Part shown: positions 43,243 through 52,120 of the stretch, piece after piece
How the letters are laid out: every line of letters starts with the position of its first letter
Numbering within the stretch: the stretch's first letter is position 1
Assembly: GCF_947489565.1 (NCBI RefSeq)
Contig: NZ_CANLEA010000008.1
Location: 212,960-276,959, forward strand
Direction of reading: 5' to 3'
DNA from: an uncultured Kordia sp.
Lineage (GTDB): Bacteria; Bacteroidota; Bacteroidia; Flavobacteriales; Flavobacteriaceae
DNA length: 64,000 bases
Translations under genes and position numbers: made by a program
Notes under the pieces: model-generated
Databases searched by the model: none
Seen by the model: the letters and a program-made list of their open reading frames with translations, nothing else
What the model was told of the DNA's origin: nothing

Positions 43243-44445
43243 ATGAACACCATCTTTAAAAACATAAAAGGAGATAGAGCGCTTTGGGCAGTAGTTGCCT
43301 TGCTAGCGTTATTCTCGTTTTTACCTGTATACAGCGCAAGTAGCAACTTGGCGTATCTGTATGGAGATGGAAATACATTGAAGTTTTTAGTGAAACATGC
43401 TTCGCATTTATTCCTAGGATTTGCGATTATATATGGAGTCCATCGAATGCCATATCATTACTTCAAAGGCTTGTCTATCATTATGTTGCCAATTGTCTTG
43501 TTCTTTTTAATGTATACGCTAGCGCAAGGAACAACCATTGGAGGAGCAAATGCAAGTCGTTGGATGCGAATTCCTTTTGTGGGACTCAAATTTCAAACTT
43601 CCACATTGGCAGGTGTTGTTTTGATGATTTATGTAGCTAGATATCTGTCGAAAATAAAAGATAAAGTAGTCACTTTCAAAGAAACAATTTTGCCACTTTG
43701 GATCCCTGTATTTTTAATAGTTGGATTGATATTACCTGCAAACTTTTCAACCGCAGCCATCATTTTTTCAATGGTATTAATGTTGTGTTTTTTGGGAGGT
43801 TATCCATGGAAATATCTCTTAATGGTAGTGGGTTCAGGAATTGTAGGTCTATTATTATTTATTGTAATTGGAAGAGCGATTCCAGGACCAATTCAAACCA
43901 AAATACAAACATGGGAAAATCGTGTTGCAAACTATTGGAGTGGCGATAAAAAACAAAATAGTGAAGGAGATTACCAAATAGATCGATCAAAAATTGCAAT
44001 TGCAACGGGAGGTATTGTAGGTGTAGGAGCAGGAAAAAGTGTCATGAAAAATCTATTGCCGCAAAGTGCATCCGATTTTATCTATGCAATCATTGTAGAA
44101 GAATATGGTTTAGTAGGAGGTTTATCGTTACTCTTTCTATACTTGTTACTTCTATTTCGGATTGTTATTGTGGCGCACAAGGCAGATACAATATTTGGAA
44201 AATTACTCGCCATTGGTGTCGGATTGCCGATCGTATTTCAGGCACTCATAAACATGGCAGTTGCGGTAGAATTATTTCCAGTAACAGGACAAACATTACC
44301 ATTAATCAGTAGTGGAGGAACTTCTATTTGGATGACGTGTTTAGCTATCGGAATTGTATTAAGTGTGAGTAAAAAACGCGAAGAGATATTAGAACAAAAA
44401 GAAAAAGAAGAAAATCCATTAGCAGTTTTAAGTGAAGCTATTTGA
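43243..44445 (+). CDS. ftsW: Septal peptidoglycan polymerase (SEDS family)
   Basis: Lipid II polymerase of the division septum, partner of FtsI. About ten membrane helices over 400 residues. Signatures: GGANASRWMRIPFVGLKFQTS near 98-118 (cut as ANASRWMRIPFVGLKFQ), a large periplasmic loop with IPGPIQTKIQTWENRV and the GDYQIDRSKIAIATGG segment, VEEYGLVGG near 287 and QTLPLISSGGTS near 350. The leader before its start is A-rich with CAAATAGTCAAATCAAC. Distinguished from RodA by operon position. Confidence 0.93.
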   Translation: MNTIFKNIKGDRALWAVVALLALFSFLPVYSASSNLAYLYGDGNTLKFLVKHASHLFLGFAIIYGVHRMPYHYFKGLSIIMLPIVLFFLMYTLAQGTTIGGANASRWMRIPFVGLKFQTSTLAGVVLMIYVARYLSKIKDKVVTFKETILPLWIPVFLIVGLILPANFSTAAIIFSMVLMLCFLGGYPWKYLLMVVGSGIVGLLLFIVIGRAIPGPIQTKIQTWENRVANYWSGDKKQNSEGDYQIDRSKIAIATGGIVGVGAGKSVMKNLLPQSASDFIYAIIVEEYGLVGGLSLLFLYLLLLFRIVIVAHKADTIFGKLLAIGVGLPIVFQALINMAVAVELFPVTGQTLPLISSGGTSIWMTCLAIGIVLSVSKKREEILEQKEKEENPLAVLSEAI

Positions 44446-44544
44446 TGCAGAAAGTATTGAGTATTGAGATGTGAGTATTGAGAATGTTTCAAAGAAAACT
44501 AAGATAGCAAAGAACAAATAGACAAATAGCCAAATAGACAAATC

Positions 44545-44568
44545 AACAAATCAACAAATCAACAAATC
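44545..44568. repeat. Three tandem copies of the octamer AACAAATC upstream of murG
   Basis: Perfect head-to-tail units at 44545, 44553 and 44561, flanked by degenerate ones (ACAAATC before, AACAAAAA after) and by ACAAATAG-type units at 44522-44540. The array ends 35 bases before the murG start. It differs by one base per unit from the array at 75-106. Confidence 0.9.
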
Positions 44569-44603
44569 AACAAAAAACACAAAAGAGTAAGCAAATAAAA
44601 AAA

Positions 44604-45713
44604 ATGAGTAACAAATCGTATCGTATCATATTATCAGGTGGCGGAACAGGAGGACATATCTATCCTGCGATTGCGATTGCGAACGAATTAAAAAAACGGT
44701 ACCCAGAATCGGAATTCCTATTTGTAGGAGCAAAAGATCGAATGGAGATGGAAAAAGTGCCACAAGCAGGGTACAAAATTGAAGGTTTGTGGATCTCAGG
44801 ATTGCAGCGAAAACTGACATTAAAAAACATGATGTTTCCGTTCAAGTTGATAAGTAGTTTGATGAAGTCGCGAAAAATTGTCAAAAAATTCAAACCAGAT
44901 GTAGTCATTGGGACTGGCGGATTTGCAAGTGGACCATTGCTAAAAGTAGCATCTGGAAAAAAAGTACCTGCGTTGATTCAAGAACAGAATTCGTATGCAG
45001 GAATCACAAATAAATTACTTGGAAAGCAAGTGCAAAAAATATGTGTCGCGTATGACAATATGGAACGTTTCTTTCCGCAAGGGAAAATTATAAAAACAGG
45101 AAATCCTGTACGACAAGATTTATTAGAAATAACAAGTAAAAGAACCGAAGCAAAAACGTTTTTTCAACTAAAAGAAAACACCAAAACGGTATTGATTATT
45201 GGAGGAAGTTTGGGCGCAAGAAGAATCAATCAACTTATAGAAGCATCATTGAATTTCTTCAAAGAACAAAACGTACAACTCATATGGCAATGCGGAAAAT
45301 TCTATTACGAAAACTATAAGAAACACAACGAATTGGCGCATGTGCAAGTGCATCAATTTGTCAATAAAATGGACTTAGCGTATGCTGCTGCAGATGTAAT
45401 CATTTCACGCGCAGGCGCAAGTTCGGTATCGGAATTGTGCATTGTAGGGAAACCTGTAATCTTTATTCCGTCGCCAAATGTAGCAGAAGATCATCAAACA
45501 AAAAATGCATTGGCAATTACGGAAAAAGATGCAGGAATCTTAATTAGAGAAAGTGAACTAGATGAACAGTTTGATAAACAGTTTGAAATATTAATGCAAT
45601 CAGAAAAAAAACAAGCTGAATTAGGTGAAAAAATCAAAGAATTAGCATTACCTGACGCAACTTTGCGAATCGTAGATGAAGTAGAAAAATTATTGAATAA
45701 GTCAACTGCCTAA
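44604..45713 (+). CDS. murG: UDP-GlcNAc:lipid I N-acetylglucosaminyltransferase
   Basis: Peripheral membrane glycosyltransferase (GT-B fold) that turns lipid I into lipid II on the cytoplasmic face. Signatures: [21 protein letters not shown] near 9-29 (cut as [16 protein letters not shown]), [15 protein letters not shown] near 105, QEQNSYAG near 128, [10 protein letters not shown] near 199 and [13 protein letters not shown] near 269. 369 residues. Confidence 0.95.
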   Translation: MSNKSYRIILSGGGTGGHIYPAIAIANELKKRYPESEFLFVGAKDRMEMEKVPQAGYKIEGLWISGLQRKLTLKNMMFPFKLISSLMKSRKIVKKFKPDVVIGTGGFASGPLLKVASGKKVPALIQEQNSYAGITNKLLGKQVQKICVAYDNMERFFPQGKIIKTGNPVRQDLLEITSKRTEAKTFFQLKENTKTVLIIGGSLGARRINQLIEASLNFFKEQNVQLIWQCGKFYYENYKKHNELAHVQVHQFVNKMDLAYAAADVIISRAGASSVSELCIVGKPVIFIPSPNVAEDHQTKNALAITEKDAGILIRESELDEQFDKQFEILMQSEKKQAELGEKIKELALPDATLRIVDEVEKLLNKSTA

Positions 45714-45798
45714 TGGTAAGTTGTAAAGAGCAATTAAAAGAATATAAACTGAACATTTTGACGCAAGCGTTGAAATAATAAAATCTCAATTATTGAGA

Positions 45799-47154
45799 AT
45801 GAATTTGAAAAACATACATAACGTTTATTTTGTAGGCATTGGCGGAATCGGCATGTCTGCTTTGGCGCGCTATTTCAAATTCAATAACAAAAATGTAGCG
45901 GGCTACGATAAAACAAAAACTGAAATCACTGACGGATTGGAGGCTTTGGGTATTTTGGTTTCGACAAAAGATGATGTAACTGGGATTCCAACAGCATATC
46001 TCAATAAAGAAAATACGATCATCATTTATACGCCAGCTGTTCCAAGTTCACACGCGGAATTAACTTATTTCCGTGCGCATGATTTCCATATATACAAAAG
46101 AGCAGAAGTATTAGGTTTAATCACAAAAGATACCTTTTGTTTAGGTGTGGCAGGAACGCATGGAAAAACCACAACATCTAGTATTTTGGGACATTTGTTG
46201 GCAGCATCAGGAACTGATGTAACCGCTTTTTTAGGTGGAATTGCAGAAAATTACAATTCCAACTTAATTCTAAAAGGAACTGAAATCACAGTCGTTGAAG
46301 CAGATGAGTTCGATCGTTCCTTTTTGCAGCTTTCGCCAGATGTAGCTTGTGTTACATCTATGGATGCCGATCATTTGGATATCTATGGAGAAAAAGAAGC
46401 TTTGCAAGATTCATTCGTAGCATTTACCAAATGCATCAAGCCAAACGGGAAGCTGTTTGTGCAAGAAGATATTACTGAATTAGATGGAATTACATACGGA
46501 TTCAAAGAAACATCTAATTATCATATAAAAAACATACACATACAAAATGGGGCGTATGTGTTTGACATTGTAACGCCATTGAAAATCATTGAAGACGTGC
46601 AATTTTTTATTCCCGGACGACACAACTTGTTAAACGGTCTAGTAGCTTTCGCGATGGCGGACATTATAGGAACCCCAACCGACCGCCTCGCCAAAGCTTT
46701 GGGAACTTTTACAGGTGTCAAGCGAAGATTTTCGTATCAAATTAAAACGGAAGACTTTGTATTTATTGACGATTATGCGCATCATCCTACAGAAATAAAT
46801 GCCTTGCATCAAGCGGTACGTGAAATGTATCCTGAAAAAAAAGTAACGGCTATTTTTCAACCGCATTTATTCAGTAGAACAAAGGATTTTGCAGATGAAT
46901 TTGCAGAAAGTTTAGCGCAGTTTGATGAAATTATTTTGTTAGAGATTTATCCCGCAAGGGAAAAGCCAATAGAAGGTGTTACTTCAAGTTGGTTGTTGGA
47001 TAAAATAGAAAATGACCAAAAACAATTGATCGCAAAAGAAAATTTAATCGATCATGTGTCTGCTGTTAATACAGATGTATTATTAACGGTTGGCGCTGGC
47101 GATATAGGAGAAGAAGTAGTAAAAATTAAAAATGTATTAACCGTTGAATATTAA
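45799..47154 (+). CDS. murC: UDP-N-acetylmuramate:L-alanine ligase
   Basis: First amino acid ligase of the stem peptide. N-terminal FVGIGGIGMSALARYF near 11-26, P-loop GVAGTHGKTTTSS near 115-127, ADEFDRSF near 171 and DDYAHHPTEI near 324. ATG at 45799 is preferred over an in-frame TTG two codons earlier. The last ten bases overlap the ftsQ start. Confidence 0.95.
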   Translation: MNLKNIHNVYFVGIGGIGMSALARYFKFNNKNVAGYDKTKTEITDGLEALGILVSTKDDVTGIPTAYLNKENTIIIYTPAVPSSHAELTYFRAHDFHIYKRAEVLGLITKDTFCLGVAGTHGKTTTSSILGHLLAASGTDVTAFLGGIAENYNSNLILKGTEITVVEADEFDRSFLQLSPDVACVTSMDADHLDIYGEKEALQDSFVAFTKCIKPNGKLFVQEDITELDGITYGFKETSNYHIKNIHIQNGAYVFDIVTPLKIIEDVQFFIPGRHNLLNGLVAFAMADIIGTPTDRLAKALGTFTGVKRRFSYQIKTEDFVFIDDYAHHPTEINALHQAVREMYPEKKVTAIFQPHLFSRTKDFADEFAESLAQFDEIILLEIYPAREKPIEGVTSSWLLDKIENDQKQLIAKENLIDHVSAVNTDVLLTVGAGDIGEEVVKIKNVLTVEY

Positions 47155-47863
47155 TTGGAATCTTATAAAAGGAATTGCAATTGTCGCAATATTGATCTTT
47201 CTATATGCCTTTTCGGCGAATAGAAATGCGTCGCGTGTCATTGAAAATCCAGACATCAAATTTTTGGAAAGAGAGCAAGATTTCATCACGAGAACGATGG
47301 TTAATAAATTGTTAATACAAAATCAGGATAGCGTTACGAACGTAAGAAAAGAACAACTAGATTTGGATGTTCTAGAGGAACGTTTACGCGCGAATGAAAT
47401 GATTCAAGATGCAGAAGTGTATCTGTCTGTAAATGGGACTCTTGGTGCAAAAATTAAACAGCGAACACCAATTGCACGTATCGCAACAAAAGACTCTTAT
47501 TACATCGATTCTGAAGGGAAGGCTATGCCTTTGTCTTCAGTTTCTGCTGCTCGCGTTCCGTTTGTGGAAGGAAAAGTAGATAAAAAAGAGTTGCAAAACA
47601 TATATGTACTCGCAAAATATATTGCCGAAGATGACTTTCTAAAAAAGAATGTGATCGCTATAGTACAAAACGAAAACAAAACATTCAATCTTAAATTAAG
47701 AACGAATGATTTTGTTGTGCTATTTGGCAACATAAAAAATAAAGAGAAGAAGGTGAATAATTTGAAAGCGTTTTATAAAAAAGCAACAAAAGATAAAACA
47801 TTGAACGATTATGCAAAAGTTGATTTAAAATTTACCAATCAAGTAGTGTGCACCAAAAAATAA
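47144..47863 (+). CDS. ftsQ: Cell division protein FtsQ
   Basis: A 239-residue bitopic division protein: short cytoplasmic N-terminus, one membrane helix (about 8-24, IKGIAIVAILIFLYAFS) and a periplasmic POTRA/FtsQ region with VLEERLRANEMIQDAEVYLSVNGTL near 70-95 (cut as LRANEMIQDAEVYLSVNG) and RTPIARI. It links FtsL to the divisome. The start is TTG, overlapping murC by 11 bases. Call based on position, topology and the POTRA segment. Confidence 0.9.
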   Translation: MNINWNLIKGIAIVAILIFLYAFSANRNASRVIENPDIKFLEREQDFITRTMVNKLLIQNQDSVTNVRKEQLDLDVLEERLRANEMIQDAEVYLSVNGTLGAKIKQRTPIARIATKDSYYIDSEGKAMPLSSVSAARVPFVEGKVDKKELQNIYVLAKYIAEDDFLKKNVIAIVQNENKTFNLKLRTNDFVVLFGNIKNKEKKVNNLKAFYKKATKDKTLNDYAKVDLKFTNQVVCTKK

Positions 47864-47866
47864 AGT

Positions 47867-49222
47867 ATGGAAAACAATAGCATCGCAGTAGGATTAGACA
47901 TAGGAACCACAAAAATTGTGGCAATGATTGGGCGAAAGAATGAATATGGTAAGCTCGAAATTCTTGGAGTAGGAAAATCCAAGAGTCTCGGTGTGCATCG
48001 TGGTGTGGTAAATAATATTACACAAACGATTCAATCCATACAACAAGCTGTGCAAGGCGCAGAAAGTGATTCTGACTTTAAAATCAGTGAAGTTGTGGTT
48101 GGAATTGCAGGACAACACATCCGTAGTTTGCAACACAGCGATTATATCACACGGACCAATGCTGATGAAGTTATTGATGACGGTGATATTGATTTATTGA
48201 TCAATCAAGTATATAAATTAGTGATGCTTCCGGGAGAAGAAATTATTCATGTGCTTCCGCAAGAATATAAAGTAGATGGGCAAGCTGAAATCAAAGAGCC
48301 TATTGGAATGTATGGCGGACGTTTGGAAGCAAATTTCCACGTTGTTGTGGGACAAGTTTCTTCAATCCGAAATATTGGGCGTTGTGTGAAAAGCTCAGGA
48401 TTAGATTTGGCAGGAATCACGCTTGAACCGTTAGCTTCAGCAAATGCAGTATTAAGTCAGGAAGAAAAAGAAGCAGGAGTTGCATTAATTGATATTGGTG
48501 GTGGAACAACCGATTTGGCCATTTTTAAAGATGGAATCATTCGTCATACGGCAGTAATTCCATTTGGAGGAAATGTCATCACAGAAGATATCAAAGAAGG
48601 CTGCTCTATCATTGAAAAACAAGCAGAATTACTCAAAATAAAATTTGGATCTGCTTGGCCAGGAGAAAACAAAGACAATGAAATAGTGTCAATTCCTGGA
48701 TTACGAGGAAGAGAACCCAAAGAGATTACCTTAAAAAATCTCTCAAAAATAATTCATGCACGTGTTGTTGAAATTATAGAACAAGCGTACTTAGAAATTA
48801 AGAATTACGGACATGAAGAACAAAAAAAGAAACTAATTGCTGGAATTGTGCTGACAGGTGGCGGAAGTCAGTTGAATCACTTAAAGCAATTGGTGGAATA
48901 CATTACAGGAATGGATACCCGAATCGGTTATCCAAACGAACATCTAGCAGGCGATTCAGACCCAGATATGGCAAGTCCATTATATGCAACGGCTGTCGGA
49001 TTAGTAATGAATGCAATTGAAAACCAATCAAAAGTTATCATCGAAGAAGAAGTTGTGGAAGCACCTACAGAAACAACTTCAGCAGCAGAAACTGCTATCG
49101 AAGAAAACGAAGAACAAACCAATACCAGTGCTCCAATACAATCGGAACCAAGAAGAGAACGCAAGTCGATCTTTGAAAAATGGGCCGATAAGTTGAAAGA
49201 TTTTTTAGATAACGCAGAATAA
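47867..49222 (+). CDS. ftsA: Cell division protein FtsA
   Basis: Actin-like protein that tethers FtsZ to the membrane. Nucleotide-binding motifs GLDIGTTKIVAMIG (9-22), ALIDIGGGTTDLAIF near 205-219 and GIVLTGGGSQLNHL near 325-338. A long, low-complexity C-terminal extension (about 395-430, Glu/Thr/Ala-rich) precedes the terminal amphipathic helix (FEKWADKLKDFLDNAE), which should bind the inner membrane. 451 residues. Three bases after ftsQ and 22 before ftsZ. Confidence 0.95.
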   Translation: MENNSIAVGLDIGTTKIVAMIGRKNEYGKLEILGVGKSKSLGVHRGVVNNITQTIQSIQQAVQGAESDSDFKISEVVVGIAGQHIRSLQHSDYITRTNADEVIDDGDIDLLINQVYKLVMLPGEEIIHVLPQEYKVDGQAEIKEPIGMYGGRLEANFHVVVGQVSSIRNIGRCVKSSGLDLAGITLEPLASANAVLSQEEKEAGVALIDIGGGTTDLAIFKDGIIRHTAVIPFGGNVITEDIKEGCSIIEKQAELLKIKFGSAWPGENKDNEIVSIPGLRGREPKEITLKNLSKIIHARVVEIIEQAYLEIKNYGHEEQKKKLIAGIVLTGGGSQLNHLKQLVEYITGMDTRIGYPNEHLAGDSDPDMASPLYATAVGLVMNAIENQSKVIIEEEVVEAPTETTSAAETAIEENEEQTNTSAPIQSEPRRERKSIFEKWADKLKDFLDNAE

Positions 49223-49244
49223 TAAAAAACCAGTTTTAAGAATT

Positions 49245-51185
49245 ATGAGTAGCAACACAGAATTCGGAAACATTTCATTTGATTTGCCAAAGAACCAATC
49301 AAATGTAATCAAAGTGATCGGTGTAGGCGGTGGCGGAAGTAATGCCATTAACCACATGTTCCAGCAAGGAATAAAAGGTGTAGACTTTGTGATTTGTAAT
49401 ACAGATTCACAAGCTCTACAAAACAGTCCAGTGCCTAACAAAATACAGTTAGGAGTTTCATTGACAGAAGGACTTGGTGCAGGCGCCAATCCAGAAGTTG
49501 GTGAAAAAGCAGCTTTAGAAAGTATTGAAGACATCGGAATGATGCTCGATACCAATACAAAAATGGTATTCATTACAGCCGGAATGGGTGGTGGAACCGG
49601 AACAGGAGCTGCACCAGTAATTGCAAAATTAGCCAAAGATAAAGACATACTTACGGTAGGTATTGTAACGATTCCTTTTAAGTTTGAAGGCAAAATGCGT
49701 AATACACAAGCACGTGTTGGAGTAGAAAAATTGCGTACACATGTAGATTCTCTGATTGTGATTAATAATGACAAACTAAGAGAAGTTTACGGAAACTTAG
49801 GATTTAAAGCAGGATTCTCTAAAGCAGATGAAGTACTTTCTACAGCTTCTAGAGGAATTGCAGAAGTAATAACGCATCACTATACGCAAAATATTGACTT
49901 GCGTGATGCGAAAACAGTGTTATCTAATAGTGGAACAGCCATCATGGGATCTTCTAATGCTTCTGGAGCTAACAGAGCCAGTGAAGCCATTATGAAAGCC
50001 TTAGATTCGCCATTATTAAATGATAACAAAATTGATGGAGCTAAAAACGTACTGTTGCTTATCGTTTCTGGTTCAGAAGAAATCACGATTGATGAAATCG
50101 GAGAAATCAATGATCATATTCAAAATGAAGCTGGTGGAAGTGCAAACATCATCATGGGAGTTGGAGAAGATGAAACCTTAGAAGATGCAATTTCTGTAAC
50201 AATCATTGCTACTGGTTTTGATATAGATCAACAGGATGAAATCGTGAATACAGAATCAAAAAAAGTGATTCACACCTTGGAAGATGAGCAACCAGCAGTT
50301 CAAAACTTAACACCTAAGTCAACAGCAGTTGTAACACCAAATATTCCTCAACAACCTGTAGAAGCGCCAAAGCCAAAAAAGGAAGAAGTCATTCGCCATA
50401 CGTTGGTAGATGATACTGCAACACTCAATTTGATTCCAACTACGGAAATCATCAAAAATATGTCTGTAGTTTATGAAGAAGTGAAAGCGACACACGTAGA
50501 GGAAGATTTTATCATTACGACATTGACAGATGAAATTAGGGATATTCAGGTGAATGAACCAGAATTTGTTGTAGTAACGCCAAAAGAAGAGGAAGAAGAA
50601 GAAAACCAAATTTCTTTTACTTTTGACATGCCGTTAGCGGAACCTGTACAAGAAGAAGCTCCAAAGCAAGAAGAAAAAGTGAGATTTGACTTGTCGGAAG
50701 ACGTAAATGCTATTCAAGTAAATGATCCTGTGGAAGTCATTCCTGTGACAGAAGTGCATGACAAAGGTGTCACGCGTTACAGCTTAGATGACTATATGGA
50801 TGAAGAACCTACTTCTGAAAAAAATATTTCTCAGGCAGCTGAAGATGGTATAGTTTTTGAGAAGAAAACCGTTGAAAGTCCAATCGAGGAAACTCCAAGT
50901 GCTGATAGTGTTGATCCTTTCAATAGTACTATTGAAGAGAGTTTAAAAAGTAGAACGGACGAACGAAAGAGAAAGTTAAAAGAATTTAATTATAAATTCA
51001 ATAACAATAATGTCAATCGTATTGAAGATATTGAGAAACAGCCAGCTTACAAAAGAGCAGGTATTGAGCTTAATGATGCCAATTCGACTGATACTAAAGC
51101 TTCCCGAACCAGTTTAGGTACGGATAGCAATGATGATATGCAATTGAGAAATAATAATTCTTTCTTGCACGACAACGTTGACTAA
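49245..51185 (+). CDS. ftsZ: Cell division protein FtsZ, long Bacteroidota form
   Basis: Tubulin-like GTPase that forms the division ring. GVGGGGSNAINHMF near 26-39 and the tubulin signature GGGTGTGAAPVIA near 113-125 bind GTP; the T7 loop NLGFKAGFSKADEVL-like region follows. The globular part ends near 330. A long acidic linker (about 340-610, Glu/Val/Thr-rich) then leads to the conserved C-terminal peptide NNNSFLHDNVD, expected to bind FtsA. 646 residues, far longer than E. coli FtsZ but typical for flavobacteria. Last gene of the dcw cluster, followed by a terminator. Confidence 0.96.
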   Translation: MSSNTEFGNISFDLPKNQSNVIKVIGVGGGGSNAINHMFQQGIKGVDFVICNTDSQALQNSPVPNKIQLGVSLTEGLGAGANPEVGEKAALESIEDIGMMLDTNTKMVFITAGMGGGTGTGAAPVIAKLAKDKDILTVGIVTIPFKFEGKMRNTQARVGVEKLRTHVDSLIVINNDKLREVYGNLGFKAGFSKADEVLSTASRGIAEVITHHYTQNIDLRDAKTVLSNSGTAIMGSSNASGANRASEAIMKALDSPLLNDNKIDGAKNVLLLIVSGSEEITIDEIGEINDHIQNEAGGSANIIMGVGEDETLEDAISVTIIATGFDIDQQDEIVNTESKKVIHTLEDEQPAVQNLTPKSTAVVTPNIPQQPVEAPKPKKEEVIRHTLVDDTATLNLIPTTEIIKNMSVVYEEVKATHVEEDFIITTLTDEIRDIQVNEPEFVVVTPKEEEEEENQISFTFDMPLAEPVQEEAPKQEEKVRFDLSEDVNAIQVNDPVEVIPVTEVHDKGVTRYSLDDYMDEEPTSEKNISQAAEDGIVFEKKTVESPIEETPSADSVDPFNSTIEESLKSRTDERKRKLKEFNYKFNNNNVNRIEDIEKQPAYKRAGIELNDANSTDTKASRTSLGTDSNDDMQLRNNNSFLHDNVD

Positions 51186-51219
51186 TTTGATTTAGTACTA
51201 TTATATATGTTTTTTTTAG

Positions 51220-51257
51220 ACCCGGAAATTGCTGTTCGATTTTCGGGTTTAATTTTT
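51220..51257 (+). terminator. Rho-independent terminator after ftsZ
   Basis: ACCCG pairs with CGGGT, extended inside by AAA/TTT, followed by TTAATTTTTT. It closes the dcw cluster 34 bases after ftsZ. Confidence 0.8.
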
Positions 51258-51285
51258 TATCTTCGCTTCTTCAAAAACAAAAACC

Positions 51286-51735
51286 ATGGGATTACAACAA
51301 GATATAATGACGGCTATGAAAACGGCTATGAAAGCGAAAGATCAAACGGCTTTGGCAGCTTTACGTGCTGTAAAATCGGAAATACTTTTAGCAAAGACGA
51401 GTGGAGCAGGAGATGAGTTGTCGGAAGCAGATGAAATTAAGTTATTACAGAAGTTAGTAAAACAGCGTAAAGACAGTGCTACAATTTTCACAGAACAAGG
51501 ACGTGAGGATTTAGCAGAGCCAGAAATTGCACAAGCAGCGATTATAGAACAATTCTTACCAGAGCAACTAACTGCAGAAGAAATAGAAAAAGTAGTGGTA
51601 ATGACTATCGATGATATTGGAGCTTCAGGAATGAAAGACATGGGAAAAGTAATGGGACTCGTTTCTAAACAATTGGCAGGTCAGGCAGATGGAAAAACCA
51701 TTTCTACGATTGTAAAGGCAAAACTTTCTAACTAA
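51286..51735 (+). CDS. GatB/YqeY domain protein
   Basis: A 149-residue helical protein of the YqeY family, resembling the tRNA-binding tail of GatB. Signatures: MKAKDQTALAALRAVKSEIL near 16-35, ELSEADEIKLLQKLVKQRKDSA near 44-65 (cut as LQKLVKQRKDSA), EQFLPEQLTAEEI near 87 and MKDMGKVMGLVSKQLAGQADGK near 109-130. Precise role unknown; often found near primase or sigma genes in other phyla. Own unit after the ftsZ terminator. Confidence 0.9.
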   Translation: MGLQQDIMTAMKTAMKAKDQTALAALRAVKSEILLAKTSGAGDELSEADEIKLLQKLVKQRKDSATIFTEQGREDLAEPEIAQAAIIEQFLPEQLTAEEIEKVVVMTIDDIGASGMKDMGKVMGLVSKQLAGQADGKTISTIVKAKLSN

Positions 51736-51757
51736 TATATAGAATTTAGATAATAAA

Positions 51758-51777
51758 ATTCCCGTTTTTACGGGAAT
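51758..51777. other. Short hairpin between the yqeY-like gene and tRNA-Arg
   Basis: ATTCCCGT pairs perfectly with ACGGGAAT around TTTT, 22 bases after the stop codon and seven bases before the tRNA. There is no T run after it, so it may be a weak terminator or an RNA-processing site. Confidence 0.55.
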
Positions 51778-51783
51778 ACAATA

Positions 51784-51857
51784 GGCTGCGTAGTTCAACT
51801 GGATAGAATATCAGATTTCGGCTCTGAGGGTTGGGGGTTCGAATCCCTTCGCGGTCA
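51784..51857 (+). tRNA. tRNA-Arg, anticodon TCG
   Basis: 74-base cloverleaf. Acceptor GGCTGCG pairs with CGCGGTC (two G-T wobbles) with discriminator A at 51857. The anticodon stem TCAGA/TCTGA encloses the loop TTTCGGC, giving anticodon TCG (Arg). The T arm GGGGG-TTCGAAT-CCCTT is canonical with two G-T pairs. CCA is not encoded (CATC follows). The last 10 bases of this gene are repeated at 55909, and it appears to be the integration target of the segments downstream. Confidence 0.95.
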
Positions 51858-51869
51858 CATCAAGCAAGA

Positions 51870-51900
51870 AACCATGCCATTTGGCATGGTTCTTTGTTTT
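51870..51900 (+). terminator. Terminator of tRNA-Arg
   Basis: AACCATGCCA pairs perfectly with TGGCATGGTT (10 bp, TT loop), followed by CTTTGTTTTT. It starts 13 bases after the tRNA. The copy at 55931 has one C-to-T change in the stem that still allows pairing. Confidence 0.85.
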
Positions 51901-51950
51901 TATAAAAAGAGCCAAACCTAGTTTGAGCTCTTTTTATAAAAACAAAGAAC
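51889..51950. repeat. 24-bp perfect inverted repeat in the tRNA flank
   Basis: Arms at 51889-51912 and 51927-51950 are perfect complements over 24 bases, centred on TTTTTATAAAAAGAGC and its complement. The inner CAAAC-CTA-GTTTG extends the stem with one bulged A. It overlaps the T tail of the tRNA terminator. A bidirectional terminator or recombination-related structure is possible. It is absent from copy 2 at 55.9 kb. Confidence 0.9.
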
Positions 51951-52045
51951 TAGAGCGTAAGCTCGTAGTTTCTTATTTGCAGCAGTGAGTTACAAGGGAT
52001 CATGAAATAATCCTGTCAGGGTCACTACGGAAGTTTCTTTCACTA

Positions 52046-52073
52046 AAAATCCCAACTATTTAGTTGGGATTTT
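52046..52073. terminator. Hairpin terminator at the island 1 left end
   Basis: AAAATCCCAACTA pairs perfectly with TAGTTGGGATTTT (13 bp, TT loop). T-rich on both strands, so it can act in both directions. It lies 48 bases past the stop of the minus-strand racemase gene. Confidence 0.88.
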
Positions 52074-52120
52074 ATATGTTAAATAAAATAACTATCATGT
52101 AATAAAATTCAACCTGTATT

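Larger units (their letters stand above)
51848..52024. repeat. Putative attachment repeat, copy 1 (tRNA 3' end and flank)
   Basis: Block A (51848-51895) starts in the T arm of tRNA-Arg and runs through its terminator. It recurs at 55909-55956 with one mismatch in 48 bases. Block B (51975-52024) recurs at 55957-56007 with few differences. In this copy A and B are separated by 79 bases that contain a 24-bp perfect palindrome. The last part also matches 59631-59723 at lower identity. Confidence 0.85.

Noticed and set aside
49205..49774. 189-codon antisense frame in ftsZ
   Set aside because: It lies fully opposite a highly conserved part of ftsZ; long antisense frames arise from the codon bias of the coding strand.
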